A stretch of 64,000 nt of DNA from DATARH01 sp963734125 (GCA_963734125.1 CAVTGB010000036.1:30994-94993); one strand, 5' to 3'. Counted from the first letter of the stretch, positions 9,470 to 18,397 are shown. The notes: generated by a model not told the origin, from the letters alone. Made by a program: numbers and translations.

Positions 9470-9865
9470 CTAATTTGTAACTCCTTCGACGATGAACGAA
9501 AGCGAGTTCGTGGACTTTATGCGGGCTGCCGTAACCTCTTTCAAGACTGTCGAATTTTCATAGGCTTGCGCTTTCTCGACGCTGTCGAATGCGATGACGA
9601 TCAAGCGCTGCGGCGGATTTCCGTCGACGCGAGTGAATTTTTCGCTGCGGATGACGTAATGACCGCCTTCAGCCTTCATTGCTGCCTCAGTCGCGCTCGC
9701 TCTGTCGAGAATCCCGGCCTTGAAAGCGGCAGCGTCGTTTATTTTCAGAATGGGAATTATAACGTAAGCCGGTGGCTTGGCCTGGGCATGAAGTCCCTGG
9801 ATGGCCGCACCGCCGATGGCAGCGCCAAGGACGAGCGCGACAGCGAACTTGTAATTCGTTTTCAT
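9470..9865 (-). CDS. Secreted DUF1330 domain protein
   Basis: A 131-residue protein from ATG 9865, which has a strong GGGAGG ribosome binding site 5-6 bases upstream. Residues 1-~29 form a signal peptide (KFAVALVLGAAIGGAAIQG, ending HAQA). The remainder matches DUF1330, a small dimeric alpha/beta-barrel fold: YVIIPILKINDAAAFKAG, GGHYVIRSEKFTRVDG, and RLIVIAFDSVEKAQAYENS. The function of the family is unknown, and an exported member is less common than the cytoplasmic form. It lies 110 bases downstream of dxs, on the same strand. Confidence 0.85.
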   Translation of the reverse strand: MKTNYKFAVALVLGAAIGGAAIQGLHAQAKPPAYVIIPILKINDAAAFKAGILDRASATEAAMKAEGGHYVIRSEKFTRVDGNPPQRLIVIAFDSVEKAQAYENSTVLKEVTAARIKSTNSLSFIVEGVTN

Positions 9866-9975
9866 GAGTCCTCCCGGTTGGCTGATGGTTCCTTTTGGCC
9901 TGCCCGGTCCGCGCGGGAGCGGCGCGCTCGCCCTGGCCCCGGCATCATGGATAACCGATTCTGTCGGATCAGGCC

Positions 9976-11913
9976 CTAAGCCCGGGCGGGCAGCTCGGCG
10001 ATCTCGCGGCCCAATGCGGCGAGGGCGGTGGCGACGATGTGGCGGGCGTTGAGCCCGGCGGCGTCGTATTGCGCGCCCTGGCTGTCGTGGTCGAGGAAGA
10101 GGTCGGGCAGGACCATCGGGCGGATCTTGAGGCCGTGATCGAGCTGGCCCGACATCGCGAGGTGATGAAGCACGTGGGTGCCGAAGCCGCCGATCGAGCC
10201 TTCCTCGATCGTGATGACGACCTCGTGCTCGCGCACCAGCCGGTTGATGAGGTCGGTGTCGAGGGGCTTGGCAAAGCGCGCGTCCGCCACCGTCGTCGAG
10301 AGGCCGTAAGCACCGAGTTCCTGCGCTGCTTTCAGGCATTCGTGAAGGCGGCCGCCAAAGTTAAGGAGGGCGATCGTGGTGCCCTCGCGCACGATGCGGC
10401 CACGGCCGATCTCGAGCGGCACGCCTACTTCCGGCAATTCGACGCCAACCCCGTCGCCGCGCGGGAACCGCACCGCCGAGGGAGCGTCGTCAATCGCGAC
10501 GCAGGTGGCGACCATGTGGACGAGCTCGGCTTCATCGCCCGCCGCCATGATGATGAAACCGGGGAGGACGCCGAGATAGGCGACGTCGAACGAGCCCGCA
10601 TGGGTCTGCCCGTCATTGCCGACGAGGCCGGCGCGGTCGATGACAAAGCGCACCGGCAATTTCTGGATCGCGACATCGTGGACGATCTGGTCGTAGGCGC
10701 GCTGCAGAAACGTCGAGTAGATCGCGGCGAAGGGCTTCATGCCCTCGGTCGCCATGCCGGCGGCGAAGGTGACGGCGTGCTGCTCGGCGATCCCGACATC
10801 GAAGGTGCGCTTGGGAAATTTGTCGCCGAACAGGTTGAGCCCGGTGCCCGACGGCATGGCCGCGGTGATGGCGACGATGCGCTCGTCTACTTCGGCGTGC
10901 TTGATCAAGGATTTGGCGAAGACGCTGGTGTAGGAGGGCGCCTTCGAACTCGATTTGGCCTGGGCCCCGGTCACGACGTCGAATTTGGCGACGCTGTGCC
11001 ACTTGTCGTCGGCCTGCTCGGCCGAGAGATAGCCGTGGCCCTTCTCGGTCACGACATGGATGAGGACGGGCCCGGTTTCGCTGCTGTCGCGGACATTCTT
11101 CAAGACCGGTAAGAGGTGGTCGAGGTTGTGCCCGTCGATCGGGCCGACATAATAGAAGCCGAGTTCCTCGAAGAGGGTCCCGCCGGTGACGAAGCTGCGC
11201 GCGAGTTCCTCGGCGCGCCGCGCCATGTGTTCGAGGCGCTTGGGCAGATGGCGAGCCGCCTCGCTTGCCAGATGGCGCAGCGAGAGGAACGATTTGGATG
11301 ACAGGACGCGCGAGAGATAAGCGCTCATCGCGCCGACCGGCGGGGCGATCGACATGTCGTTGTCGTTGAGGATGACGATCAGGCGCGAATCCATCGACCC
11401 GGCGTTGTTCATCGCCTCGTACGCCATGCCGGCGCTCATCGCGCCGTCGCCGATGACGGCGATGACGTCGCGCTTCTCGCGCTTGAAGTCGCGCGCGACG
11501 GCCATGCCGAGCCCGGCCGAGATCGAAGTTGAGCTGTGCGCCGCGCCGAACGGGTCGTATTCGCTCTCCGAGCGCTTGGTGAAACCACTGAGGCCGCCGC
11601 CCTGGCGAATCGTGCGGATGCGGTCGCGCCGGCCGGTCAGGATCTTGTGGGGATAGGCCTGATGGCCGACATCCCAAATGAGGCGGTCGTGCGGCGTGTC
11701 GAAGACGTAGTGCAACCCGACGGTCAATTCGACGACGCCGAGGCCCGCGCCGAAATGGCCGCCGGTAATCGAGACGGCGTCGATCAACTCGGCGCGCAGC
11801 TCGTCGGCGACCTGCTGCAGATCGGATTCGGGGAGTTTGCGCAGATCGGCGGGCACCTCGATCTGGTCGAGAAGCGGCGTCCGGTTGGAGATGTGGCCTG
11901 GCTTTTGATCCAA
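9976..11913 (-). CDS. dxs: 1-deoxy-D-xylulose-5-phosphate synthase
   Basis: It condenses pyruvate and glyceraldehyde 3-phosphate into DXP, the first step of the MEP isoprenoid pathway, using thiamine diphosphate. The 645 residues are full length. The motifs are GGHFGAGLGVVELTVGLH (51-68), the DVGHQAYPHKILTGR block, the thiamine diphosphate motif GDGAMSAGMAYEAMNN (155-170), and the transketolase C-terminal region with VGIAEQHAVTFAAGMA and DRAGLVGNDGQTHAG. It follows ispA by 24 bases, so prenyl precursor and chain-elongation genes share an operon. Confidence 0.97.
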   Translation of the reverse strand: MDQKPGHISNRTPLLDQIEVPADLRKLPESDLQQVADELRAELIDAVSITGGHFGAGLGVVELTVGLHYVFDTPHDRLIWDVGHQAYPHKILTGRRDRIRTIRQGGGLSGFTKRSESEYDPFGAAHSSTSISAGLGMAVARDFKREKRDVIAVIGDGAMSAGMAYEAMNNAGSMDSRLIVILNDNDMSIAPPVGAMSAYLSRVLSSKSFLSLRHLASEAARHLPKRLEHMARRAEELARSFVTGGTLFEELGFYYVGPIDGHNLDHLLPVLKNVRDSSETGPVLIHVVTEKGHGYLSAEQADDKWHSVAKFDVVTGAQAKSSSKAPSYTSVFAKSLIKHAEVDERIVAITAAMPSGTGLNLFGDKFPKRTFDVGIAEQHAVTFAAGMATEGMKPFAAIYSTFLQRAYDQIVHDVAIQKLPVRFVIDRAGLVGNDGQTHAGSFDVAYLGVLPGFIIMAAGDEAELVHMVATCVAIDDAPSAVRFPRGDGVGVELPEVGVPLEIGRGRIVREGTTIALLNFGGRLHECLKAAQELGAYGLSTTVADARFAKPLDTDLINRLVREHEVVITIEEGSIGGFGTHVLHHLAMSGQLDHGLKIRPMVLPDLFLDHDSQGAQYDAAGLNARHIVATALAALGREIAELPARA

Positions 11914-11937
11914 GGTTGGGCTCCTCAGCGCGGCGGT

Positions 11938-12849
11938 TCAGGACGACCGATTTATGACAAACCGAGCCACCTGCCGCAAAAGTTCCGCCTTTTGTTCGAA
12001 CAAATCAAGATGGGCTACCGCCTGATCGACGAGGAGACCGGCCTGGGCGCGCGCCCGCTCGACCCCGAGGATCGAAACAAAGGTGGCCTTGCCGGCGGCG
12101 GCGTCGGCGCCGACGGGCTTGCCGATGTCGGCGGCCGAGCCCTCGACGTCAAGCAGATCGTCGGCGATCTGGAAGGCGAGCCCGAGATCGTGCGCGTAGC
12201 CACGCAGCGCCGTGCGCTGGTCGCCGGAGGCCTTTGCCAGGATCGCGCCGGCTTCGCAGGCGAACGCGATGAGGGCACCGGTTTTCATCCGCTGCAGTCG
12301 GGTGATGGCGCCGATGTCGAGGGGCTGCTTTTCGGCGATGAGGTCGATCATCTGGCCGCCGACCATGCCCGCGGCGCCGGCCGCACCGGCGAGCGCGAGG
12401 ACCAGTTCGCAACGTACCGCGGGGTCGCCGTGGGTGTCGGCGTGCGCCAGAACCTCGAAGGCCATCGTGAGGAGGCCGTCTCCGGCGAGGACTGCGGTCG
12501 CGTCATCGAAGGCCTTGTGGCAGGTCGGCCGGCCGCGGCGCAGGTCGCTATTGTCCATCGCCGGGAGATCGTCGTGGATCAACGAATAGGCATGCACCAT
12601 CTCGATCGCCGCGGCGACCTGGAGCGCGCTATTGCGCGCGACGCCGAACAGCCGGGCGCTGGCCAGCACCAATAAGGGGCGCATTCGCTTGCCCGGCGCC
12701 AATGCCGAGTAGCGCATGGCTTCGTAAACCCGCGCCTCGAGACCCGGGGGCAATGCGAGCACCCGCTCGATCAGCGCATCGGTGAGGTCGGTAGCGATCG
12801 CACTGGCATCGGCGAGCGCTACGGCATCGGGCCACAAGGTCTGGGTCAC
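11938..12849 (-). CDS. ispA: Farnesyl diphosphate synthase / polyprenyl synthetase
   Basis: It joins isopentenyl diphosphate to allylic diphosphates to give FPP. The start chosen is GTG 12849 (VTQTLWPDAV), after a GAGG; a longer reading from ATG 12924 overlaps xseB and is less likely. The protein is then 303 residues, the normal size. The first aspartate-rich motif is HDDLPAMDNSD (D93, D94, D99) and the second is FQIADDLLDVEG. GKRMRPLLVLAS and MVGGQMIDL also fit. It lies in order between xseB and dxs. Confidence 0.93.
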   Translation of the reverse strand: MTQTLWPDAVALADASAIATDLTDALIERVLALPPGLEARVYEAMRYSALAPGKRMRPLLVLASARLFGVARNSALQVAAAIEMVHAYSLIHDDLPAMDNSDLRRGRPTCHKAFDDATAVLAGDGLLTMAFEVLAHADTHGDPAVRCELVLALAGAAGAAGMVGGQMIDLIAEKQPLDIGAITRLQRMKTGALIAFACEAGAILAKASGDQRTALRGYAHDLGLAFQIADDLLDVEGSAADIGKPVGADAAAGKATFVSILGVERARAQAGLLVDQAVAHLDLFEQKAELLRQVARFVINRSS

Positions 12850-12886
12850 GGCGCCTCGCCCCTGGGCGTCATCGCTCCTCCCAGGC

Positions 12887-13138
12887 TCAGTCGAGCTTGG
12901 CCGGCCGGGCAGTAACCGCGCCATCGGGGCCGATGACGATGCGGTCGACGCGGCTCTGCGCCTCGCTGAGCTTTGATTCGCAATGCCGCTTCAGTTGCGC
13001 CCCCCGTTCATAGCTCTGGATGGCGTCGTCGAGCTTGACCTGGCCGGCTTCCAGGCGCCGCACGATCTGCTCCAATTCGGCAAGCGCGTCCTCGAAGCTC
13101 ATCGCCGCGATGTCGGGGGCTGGCGTCGGAGCGCTCAT
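12887..13138 (-). CDS. xseB: Exodeoxyribonuclease VII small subunit
   Basis: An 83-residue protein from ATG 13138 (an in-frame GTG at 13156 would add six residues). The core MSFEDALAELEQIVRRLEAG and DAIQSYERGAQLKRHCESKL is the helical hairpin typical of XseB, which binds the large subunit XseA in the single-strand exonuclease VII. Its place just upstream of ispA and dxs is common in proteobacteria. Confidence 0.93.
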   Translation of the reverse strand: MSAPTPAPDIAAMSFEDALAELEQIVRRLEAGQVKLDDAIQSYERGAQLKRHCESKLSEAQSRVDRIVIGPDGAVTARPAKLD

Positions 13139-13235
13139 ATCAACCCTACTCAACACGATAAAAGGCGAAGTGGCGCGGGTCTCGGCAGCGCAACGCGCGA
13201 ATGCCGCGCCTCGTTGCGAAATTACAACAGCGCCA

Positions 13236-14162
13236 TTACGCCGCCATCAGGGCGCCAACATGGACGGCCGCGCTGGCGGCGAGCGCGGCGAGATCGTAAC
13301 CGCCCTCAAGCGTCGAGACCAGACGGCCCCGGGCATGCCGCCGCGCAATCTCGATGAGCTCTTCGGTGACCCAGGCGTAATCGCTTTCGTCGAGCATGAG
13401 TTGGGCGAGCGGGTCCCGCTTATGCGCATCGAACCCGGCCGAGATCAGCACCATCTCGGGCCGGAAGCGGTCGAGCGCGGGCAGGATTTCGCGGCTGACG
13501 CCCTGCCGGAACTCGGCCGAGCCGGCCATCGGCGGGAGCGGCACGTTGACGATGTTGCCGACCCCGGTCTCGCTCGCGCTCCCGGTGCCGGGATAGAGCG
13601 GGGACTGATGGGTCGAGGCATAGAAGAGGCTCGGATCATCGGCAAAGCGCGCTTGCGTGCCATTGCCGTGATGGACATCGAAATCGATGACCGCGACGCG
13701 GGCCAAACCGTGTACCGCCCGGGCGCGCAACGCCCCGATCGCGACGTTGTTGAAGAGGCAGAACCCCATGGCGCGGCCGGGCTCGGCGTGGTGACCGGGC
13801 GGTCGCACCGCGCAGAAAGCATTGTCCGCTTGGCCGGCGACGACCGCATCGACGCCGGCGACGACCGCTCCAGCGGCGCGCAGGGCAGCTTCGCCCGATT
13901 GCGGCGAGAGGACCGTGTCGGCGTCGATGCTGGCGTGCCCCGCAACCGGGACCGCGGCGAGCAGCCGCTCGACAAAGCCGCGAGAGTGCGCCCGGGCAAT
14001 GTCGTCGAGCGCGGCTTCCGGAGCCTCGCGCCGCTCGAGCGGGGCGAATTCGGGGGCATCAAGCGCCGCCAATACGGCGCGCAGCCGCTCCGGCGATTCC
14101 GGGTGGTGGGGGCCCGGGTCGTGTTCGAGGCAGGCGGGATGGGTATAGAGGAGGGTTGTCAT
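13236..14162 (-). CDS. Histone deacetylase / acetoin utilization family hydrolase
   Basis: A 308-residue zinc amidohydrolase. Seen motifs are the N-terminal HPESPERL, the active-site RPPGHHAEPGRAMGFCLFNN with paired His, the metal-binding DFDVHHGNGTQ, ISAGFDAHKRDPL, and TLEGGYDLAALA. Bacterial members remove acetyl or other acyl groups from small amines or proteins; the substrate here is unknown. It heads the leftward HDAC-xseB-ispA-dxs cluster, with 97 bases before the xseB start. Confidence 0.93.
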   Translation of the reverse strand: MTTLLYTHPACLEHDPGPHHPESPERLRAVLAALDAPEFAPLERREAPEAALDDIARAHSRGFVERLLAAVPVAGHASIDADTVLSPQSGEAALRAAGAVVAGVDAVVAGQADNAFCAVRPPGHHAEPGRAMGFCLFNNVAIGALRARAVHGLARVAVIDFDVHHGNGTQARFADDPSLFYASTHQSPLYPGTGSASETGVGNIVNVPLPPMAGSAEFRQGVSREILPALDRFRPEMVLISAGFDAHKRDPLAQLMLDESDYAWVTEELIEIARRHARGRLVSTLEGGYDLAALAASAAVHVGALMAA

Positions 14163-14345
14163 GGCGGGTACTCGTCAAGCGGTTCGCCGCAAGAGTAGTG
14201 TCTTATTTTGAATGTAACAGGTCATCCGACCAACCGATCGCCGATTTTCATACCCGAAAAGGGTTAGTCCCATACGCTCGCCGGGGCGTACAATCGGGAG
14301 ACATTTGAGCGGAACGGGGTTGCCTCTAGTGTCGCAGATGATACT

Positions 14346-14660
14346 ATGGACCGCAAGAGCCTAACGAAACTCCGCCGCGAATTGGAGGGGTTGCGTAGTT
14401 CACAGCCAAAGGCGGCGGTTCTACAAAGGCTTGCCCAGCGGTTAGGTAGGTCGAAGGAGAACCGTGGGAAACATCCAATGTACGCGAGCGAGTTGTTTCC
14501 GCACCTGAGGCCGCTATCAATCCCGAATCATAAGGGCCGCGACTTGCCCCTTGGGACGAAAAACAGCATCTTAGACCAGCTTGAAGAGGATTTAGACGCC
14601 TGGGATGAAGCATTCTCTAGGCAGGAGCGCGGGAATGGTGACGACGGCTCTCAGCGGTGA
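14346..14660 (+). CDS. HicA-like toxin candidate
   Basis: A 104-residue basic protein. The C-terminal half (GKHPMYASELFPHLRPLSIPNHKGRD then LPLGTKNSILDQLEEDL, in segments) resembles the HicA double-stranded-RNA-binding-like fold: a G-K/S-H active-site His followed by a [S/I]IPNH-x-RDL-x-GT-xx-SIL block. The first ~40 residues are a helical extension not found in minimal HicA. It overlaps the HicB-like gene by 26 bases, as expected of a toxin-antitoxin pair. Inference: an mRNA interferase held in check by the next protein. The surrounding DNA is visibly less GC-rich than its flanks, suggesting transfer. The family call is tentative. Confidence 0.55.
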   Translation: MDRKSLTKLRRELEGLRSSQPKAAVLQRLAQRLGRSKENRGKHPMYASELFPHLRPLSIPNHKGRDLPLGTKNSILDQLEEDLDAWDEAFSRQERGNGDDGSQR

Positions 14661-15036
14661 TGATGCCGCCTCATACCTGAGGCGCCCATATGCTCGCGTA
14701 GTGATCCCGGAGTCGGACGGGACATACCGTGGTGAAATCCTGGAATTTCCGGGATGCATTGCTACGGGCGATACTCCCGCGGAAGCGCTGGAGGCCCTTG
14801 AGGAGGTTGCCGCCGAGTGGTTAGAGGCGGCTCTTGAGCGCGGACAATCCATACCTGAACCAGTTGAGAATAATGAATTCAGTGGCCGATTGGTCCTAAG
14901 AATGCCGAAGAGCCTTCATAAAAAGGCCGCAAGGATAGCGGAGCGCGACGGTGTCAGCCTGAATCAGTTTATCCTAATGAGTTCTCGCCGAACAAATTGG
15001 CGAGCAAGCGCATCCGCGTCATCAAATAACATTTAG
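14635..15036 (+). CDS. HicB family antitoxin with ribbon-helix-helix C-terminus, frameshifted near its end
   Basis: ATG 14635 has an AGGAG seven bases upstream. The N-terminal part is the HicB partial RNase H fold (YARVVIPESDGTYRGEI, EFPGCIATGDTPAEALEALEE), followed by an Arc-like helix motif (GRLVLRMPKSLHKKAARIAE, DGVSLNQFIL). As written the frame then goes off at 14979-14984 (GAGTTC) and ends at 15036. Dropping one T gives LMSLAEQIGEQAHP, the normal HicB ending, and the frame then stays open to a TAG at 15199 (187 residues, with ~60 beyond the usual end). The repaired site would be GAGTC, a GANTC. HicB binds and neutralises HicA and represses the operon. Confidence 0.8.
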   Translation: MVTTALSGDDAASYLRRPYARVVIPESDGTYRGEILEFPGCIATGDTPAEALEALEEVAAEWLEAALERGQSIPEPVENNEFSGRLVLRMPKSLHKKAARIAERDGVSLNQFILMSSRRTNWRASASASSNNI

Positions 15037-15203
15037 TACTGTCGCTTCAGGTGCCGTCTCTGGTCTGACCGGCGCTAGCACTACGGGCTATCAATTCGTT
15101 GTCTCTAATGCGATGATGAACAACCCTCAATTCGGTACCGCTAGAGTGTCACCGGCCGATTGGACAACAACAAACATACCAATACGTCGAGTTAGGTAGT
15201 CTT

Positions 15204-15569
15204 ATGCCAGACGCCACTCAATACACCTTTACCCATAAAGAGCTAATTACCTTAATGGTAAAGGCGACGGGAATTCATGAGGGCCGATGGATGCTTACGG
15301 TGAATTACGGTATGGGTCCAGGGAATTTTGGTCCCTCTCCGGCCCAAACTGCTCCCGGGATGATTGTAGCCGTTACGGGGTTGGGTATTCAGCGCGAAGA
15401 GCCTAATGCACCCGCCGCCCCGGAATCGCTGGTCGTTGATGCGGCGGAGGTGAATCCGGCTACTTCCTCCACCGAGCCTGAGCACCCCTCTTCGCAACCT
15501 CTGCCCGCTTCGTCTTCTTCGCCCGCGCCTTCTCGCCCCGTACGCCCAACTCGGCGACGGCGCTCTTAA
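15204..15569 (+). CDS. Hypothetical protein
   Basis: A 121-residue protein of no named family. The first ~75 residues (YTFTHKELITLMVKATGIHEG, WMLTVNYGMGPGNFGPSP, IVAVTGLGIQRE) look like a small folded domain of the type found in mobile or phage-derived regions. The rest is Ser/Pro/Arg-rich and lies antisense to another likely coding frame (15460-15606), so the true C-terminus may be shorter or the two genes may collide tail to tail. It follows the HicB region within the same low-GC island. Confidence 0.5.
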   Translation: MPDATQYTFTHKELITLMVKATGIHEGRWMLTVNYGMGPGNFGPSPAQTAPGMIVAVTGLGIQREEPNAPAAPESLVVDAAEVNPATSSTEPEHPSSQPLPASSSSPAPSRPVRPTRRRRS

Positions 15570-15606
15570 TGCGATCGGAAGTTTCCTCCTCAGTCGCTAT
15601 CCGCAT
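15460..15606 (-). CDS. Short basic protein with AQARWRK-type C-terminus
   Basis: A 48-residue reading frame from ATG 15606, too short for most gene callers. It ends ...RAEVAKRGAQARWRK and contains DRIKSAVAELGVRGEKARAK, a helical Lys/Arg-rich pattern shared by many small uncharacterised bacterial proteins. The frame stays plausible for 11 codons upstream of the ATG before a stop, so it could be the end of a truncated gene. It overlaps the low-complexity tail of the hypothetical gene on the other strand. Confidence 0.4.
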   Translation of the reverse strand: MRIATEEETSDRIKSAVAELGVRGEKARAKKTKRAEVAKRGAQARWRK

Positions 15607-15669
15607 GACCTTGTCAATCGCGTCGGTCCGGGCATTTTCCTAACCCCGGGCTCTAACGCTGGGTGCGCG

Positions 15670-16038
15670 TCAGCGCCGGCGGAGCGCGAGGTTGGCGAGC
15701 GCGGCCCAGCCGAGGATCAGCGCGATCCCGCCGACGGGGGTCACCCAGCCGACCCAGCGGGCCGCGCCGGCGGCCAGCGCGAAGAGGCTGCCGCTGAAGA
15801 GGACGATGCCGAAAGCAAAGCCCCATCCGGCGACGACGGCGGTGCCGCGGCGCGGCTCGCGGCCCTGCGCCAGCGCAATCAGCGCGACCAGCGCGGTGGC
15901 GTGGACCATGCCGTAGAGGGCGCCGGTGCGCAGCAATTCGGCGGCTTTGGGATCATCGGCGAGATGCGCGGCGAGTGCTCCGGCGATGACCGAGGCAATC
16001 CCGCCGAGCCCGGCGACAGCCAGCCATGCCCGGATCAT
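15670..16038 (-). CDS. DUF423 (YgdD-like) membrane protein
   Basis: A 122-residue inner-membrane protein with four hydrophobic segments. The family marks are GALAAHL near residue 20, a LRTGALYGMVHATALVALI stretch, and the VTPVGGIALILGWAAL ending. Function unknown. Its start overlaps the stop of the upstream glycosyltransferase by four bases, so the two are co-transcribed. Confidence 0.9.
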   Translation of the reverse strand: MIRAWLAVAGLGGIASVIAGALAAHLADDPKAAELLRTGALYGMVHATALVALIALAQGREPRRGTAVVAGWGFAFGIVLFSGSLFALAAGAARWVGWVTPVGGIALILGWAALANLALRRR

Positions 16039-17249
16039 CGGTGGGTGGCCTTCTCACACAATAGGGCGCGATAGAGCGCGAGGGTCTCCTCGGCGATGAC
16101 CGACTGGGCGAATTCGCGCTCAACGAGGGCCCGTCCGGCCCGCCCCATCGCATGGCGCCGCGCCGGATCGCCGGCCAGCGTCGCGATCGCCTCGGCGAGG
16201 CGAGGGACATCGTGCGGCGGGACCAAGAGGCCGGTTTTCCCGTCGCGCACGATTTCGCGGCAGCCGGGGAGATCAGTGGCGATGATCGGACGCCCGCAGG
16301 CGGCGGCTTCGAGGAGCGCCCGCGGCAGCCCCTCGCCATAGGTCGAGGGCAGGACCGCAATCGCGGCGCGGGACCAGACGGTGCGCACATCGCCGACCCG
16401 GCCGAGCCATTCGATCCCCGGTTCGGCCGCGAGCTGCGCCAGCATGTCTTCGGTGAGCGAATCGCGGCTGTCGGGATCGGGGGCGCCGGCGAGCACGAGG
16501 TCGACCGCGAGCCCCGCTTCGCGCAGCCGGCGGATTGCGGCGGCCGCGTCGAGGACGCCCTTGCCGCGCAGCATGCGGCCGACCAGCCCGACGGTCACGT
16601 TCGCCGCTATCGGTTCGGCCAACGGACGGAAGTGGTCGGTGTCGACGCCCGAACCGCGGATCAGCACGATCCGCCGCCGATCGATGCCGAGCGCGGCGAG
16701 CGCGGCCCCGTCATCGGGGTTCTGCACGACGACCCGGCCCGCGGTCCCCCCGGCGGCGAAGCGCACCGCGAGCCCGAGCAGCGGCCGCAGCAGCCGCGCC
16801 GCGAGCGAGCGGCCGGTAAAGCCCGAGCCGAGGCCCATCACCCAATCGATCGACCGCGCCCTCCTGCCCTGATGGGCAAACGCCAGGCGCTTCGCCAGCC
16901 CGCCGAACAGCACCGGCTTCAACGCGACGTGATTGACGATGTCGGGCCGCTCGGCGCGATAGAGCCGGATGATCGCCATGAGCGCGCGCAGGGCGCCGAG
17001 GGCGCCGTCACCGCGCCGCCGCCAGGGGAGCGAATAGAGCGCAAACCCTTCGCCCCGGATCTGGTCGCCATGCCGCTCGACGCGGGTCGCGACGACGATC
17101 TGGCACCCGGCGTCCCGCAGCAGCCGCGCGAAGGGCAGCCGGTCGGACCAGAAATACCAGTCCTCGGTGACGAGGAAGAGGAGCTTTGGCCGCGCCTTCA
17201 GGCGCTGCGGCGAGAGGCCGGTGATCGGGAGTGTCGGGGTCAAGAGCAC
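16035..17249 (-). CDS. GT4 family glycosyltransferase
   Basis: A 404-residue GT-B enzyme. The N-terminal domain begins LLFLVTEDWYFWSDRLPFARLLRDAG; the C-terminal donor-binding domain has VGLVGRMLRGKGVLDAAAA, VLPSTYGEGLPRALLEAAACG (EGLPRALLEA holds the EX7E motif) and the LVPPHD block. Relatives next to SDR sugar epimerases add the first sugars of polysaccharide repeat units onto undecaprenyl-linked carriers. It is divergent from the epimerase gene at 17369, with which it probably works. Confidence 0.87.
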   Translation of the reverse strand: MLLTPTLPITGLSPQRLKARPKLLFLVTEDWYFWSDRLPFARLLRDAGCQIVVATRVERHGDQIRGEGFALYSLPWRRRGDGALGALRALMAIIRLYRAERPDIVNHVALKPVLFGGLAKRLAFAHQGRRARSIDWVMGLGSGFTGRSLAARLLRPLLGLAVRFAAGGTAGRVVVQNPDDGAALAALGIDRRRIVLIRGSGVDTDHFRPLAEPIAANVTVGLVGRMLRGKGVLDAAAAIRRLREAGLAVDLVLAGAPDPDSRDSLTEDMLAQLAAEPGIEWLGRVGDVRTVWSRAAIAVLPSTYGEGLPRALLEAAACGRPIIATDLPGCREIVRDGKTGLLVPPHDVPRLAEAIATLAGDPARRHAMGRAGRALVEREFAQSVIAEETLALYRALLCEKATHR

Positions 17250-17368
17250 GCGGGAGACCGATCAAACATGCGGAAAGGCGGGGCGCGGGGTTGCCCTGCG
17301 GCGGTCTCCTGTTTAATCCATTGGCGGCGTGATCGCTCGCGAAAAACCGCGGAAGAGGAGAACCCGGC

Positions 17369-18313
17369 GTGGCGCGGATCCTGGTGACCGGGGCGGGCGG
17401 GTTCATCGGCCGTGCCTTGTGCCCCGTCCTGGCCGCGCAAGGCCACCGGGTGATCGCCGGGTTGCGCGCCGGTCCGCCGCCCGGCGACCCGCCAGTCGAG
17501 CGCGCGGAGCCCCGCATCCTCGGCGAGATCGCGCCGGGCCGCGACTGGTCGTCGGCGTTGGGCGATGTCGACCTCGTCATCCACCTGGCGCAGTGGGCGC
17601 ATCGGCGGGCCGCGGGACCCGCCCTCAAGGGCGAACCGGAAGCCGCCGCCGCCCTTGCCCGCGGTGCCGCGCAGGCCGGCGTGCGCCGGTTTCTTTACAT
17701 GAGCTCGATCAAGGCAATCGGAGAAGCAAGCGCACCGGGCCGGCGGTTTCGCGCCGACGATCCGCCGCGCCCCGAGGATGCCTACGGCCGGGTGAAGCTG
17801 GCCAGCGAGCGGGCGCTGACGAGGGCCGCCGCCGCGAGCGGTCTGGAACTCATCATTGTGCGCCCGCCGCTCGTCTACGGCCCCGGAGTCGGCGGCAATT
17901 TCGGGAAGCTCGTGCGGCTCTCGGCGAGTGGCCTGCCGCTGCCCTTCGCCGCGGTCGCCAACCGCCGCAGCTTCATCTTCCTCGACAACCTCGTCGATCT
18001 CGTGGCCCGGGCGGCCGCGCATCCGGCGGCAGCCGGGCGGGTGCTGCTGGCGGCGGACGGGGCCGATCTGTCGACCCCGGAGCTGATCCGCGCCCTGGCG
18101 CAAGCGCAGGGCCGGGTCGCGCGGCTTTTCGCGGTCCCCGACGCCGTCTTTGCCGTGCTGCGCCGGCTGCCAGGGGTGGGCATGGCGGTCTCCCGGCTGA
18201 CCCTGTCCCTGCAGGTGGATGACGCCCCGACCCGCCGCGTTCTCGGCTGGTCGCCCCCGGTTGCCGCCGAAGCGGGGCTCCGCCAGACGGCGCGCACCCT
18301 CGCCGCACGATAG
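17369..18313 (+). CDS. NAD-dependent sugar epimerase/dehydratase (extended SDR)
   Basis: A 314-residue protein from GTG 17369 with an AGGAG upstream. It has the Rossmann motif GAGGFIGRAL (residues 8-17), the active-site Ser in YMSSIKAIGE, the YGRVK pair (Tyr and Lys of YxxxK), and VRPPLVYGPGVGGNF. The closest family is UDP-glucose/UDP-GlcNAc 4-epimerase-like. With the divergent glycosyltransferase it suggests a small surface-glycan priming module. The exact nucleotide sugar is not known. Confidence 0.85.
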   Translation: MARILVTGAGGFIGRALCPVLAAQGHRVIAGLRAGPPPGDPPVERAEPRILGEIAPGRDWSSALGDVDLVIHLAQWAHRRAAGPALKGEPEAAAALARGAAQAGVRRFLYMSSIKAIGEASAPGRRFRADDPPRPEDAYGRVKLASERALTRAAAASGLELIIVRPPLVYGPGVGGNFGKLVRLSASGLPLPFAAVANRRSFIFLDNLVDLVARAAAHPAAAGRVLLAADGADLSTPELIRALAQAQGRVARLFAVPDAVFAVLRRLPGVGMAVSRLTLSLQVDDAPTRRVLGWSPPVAAEAGLRQTARTLAAR

Positions 18314-18397
18314 GCGCACCCGCATGATCTGTCATCGCGGGGTAGGGCGCACTATATCGCGCTTTGCCATTACCAAGGGGACGGAAAGGACCGCGCC

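Noticed and set aside
9976..11112. Plus-strand open frame opposite dxs
   Set aside because: It is fully covered by the unmistakable dxs gene and shows no family match.
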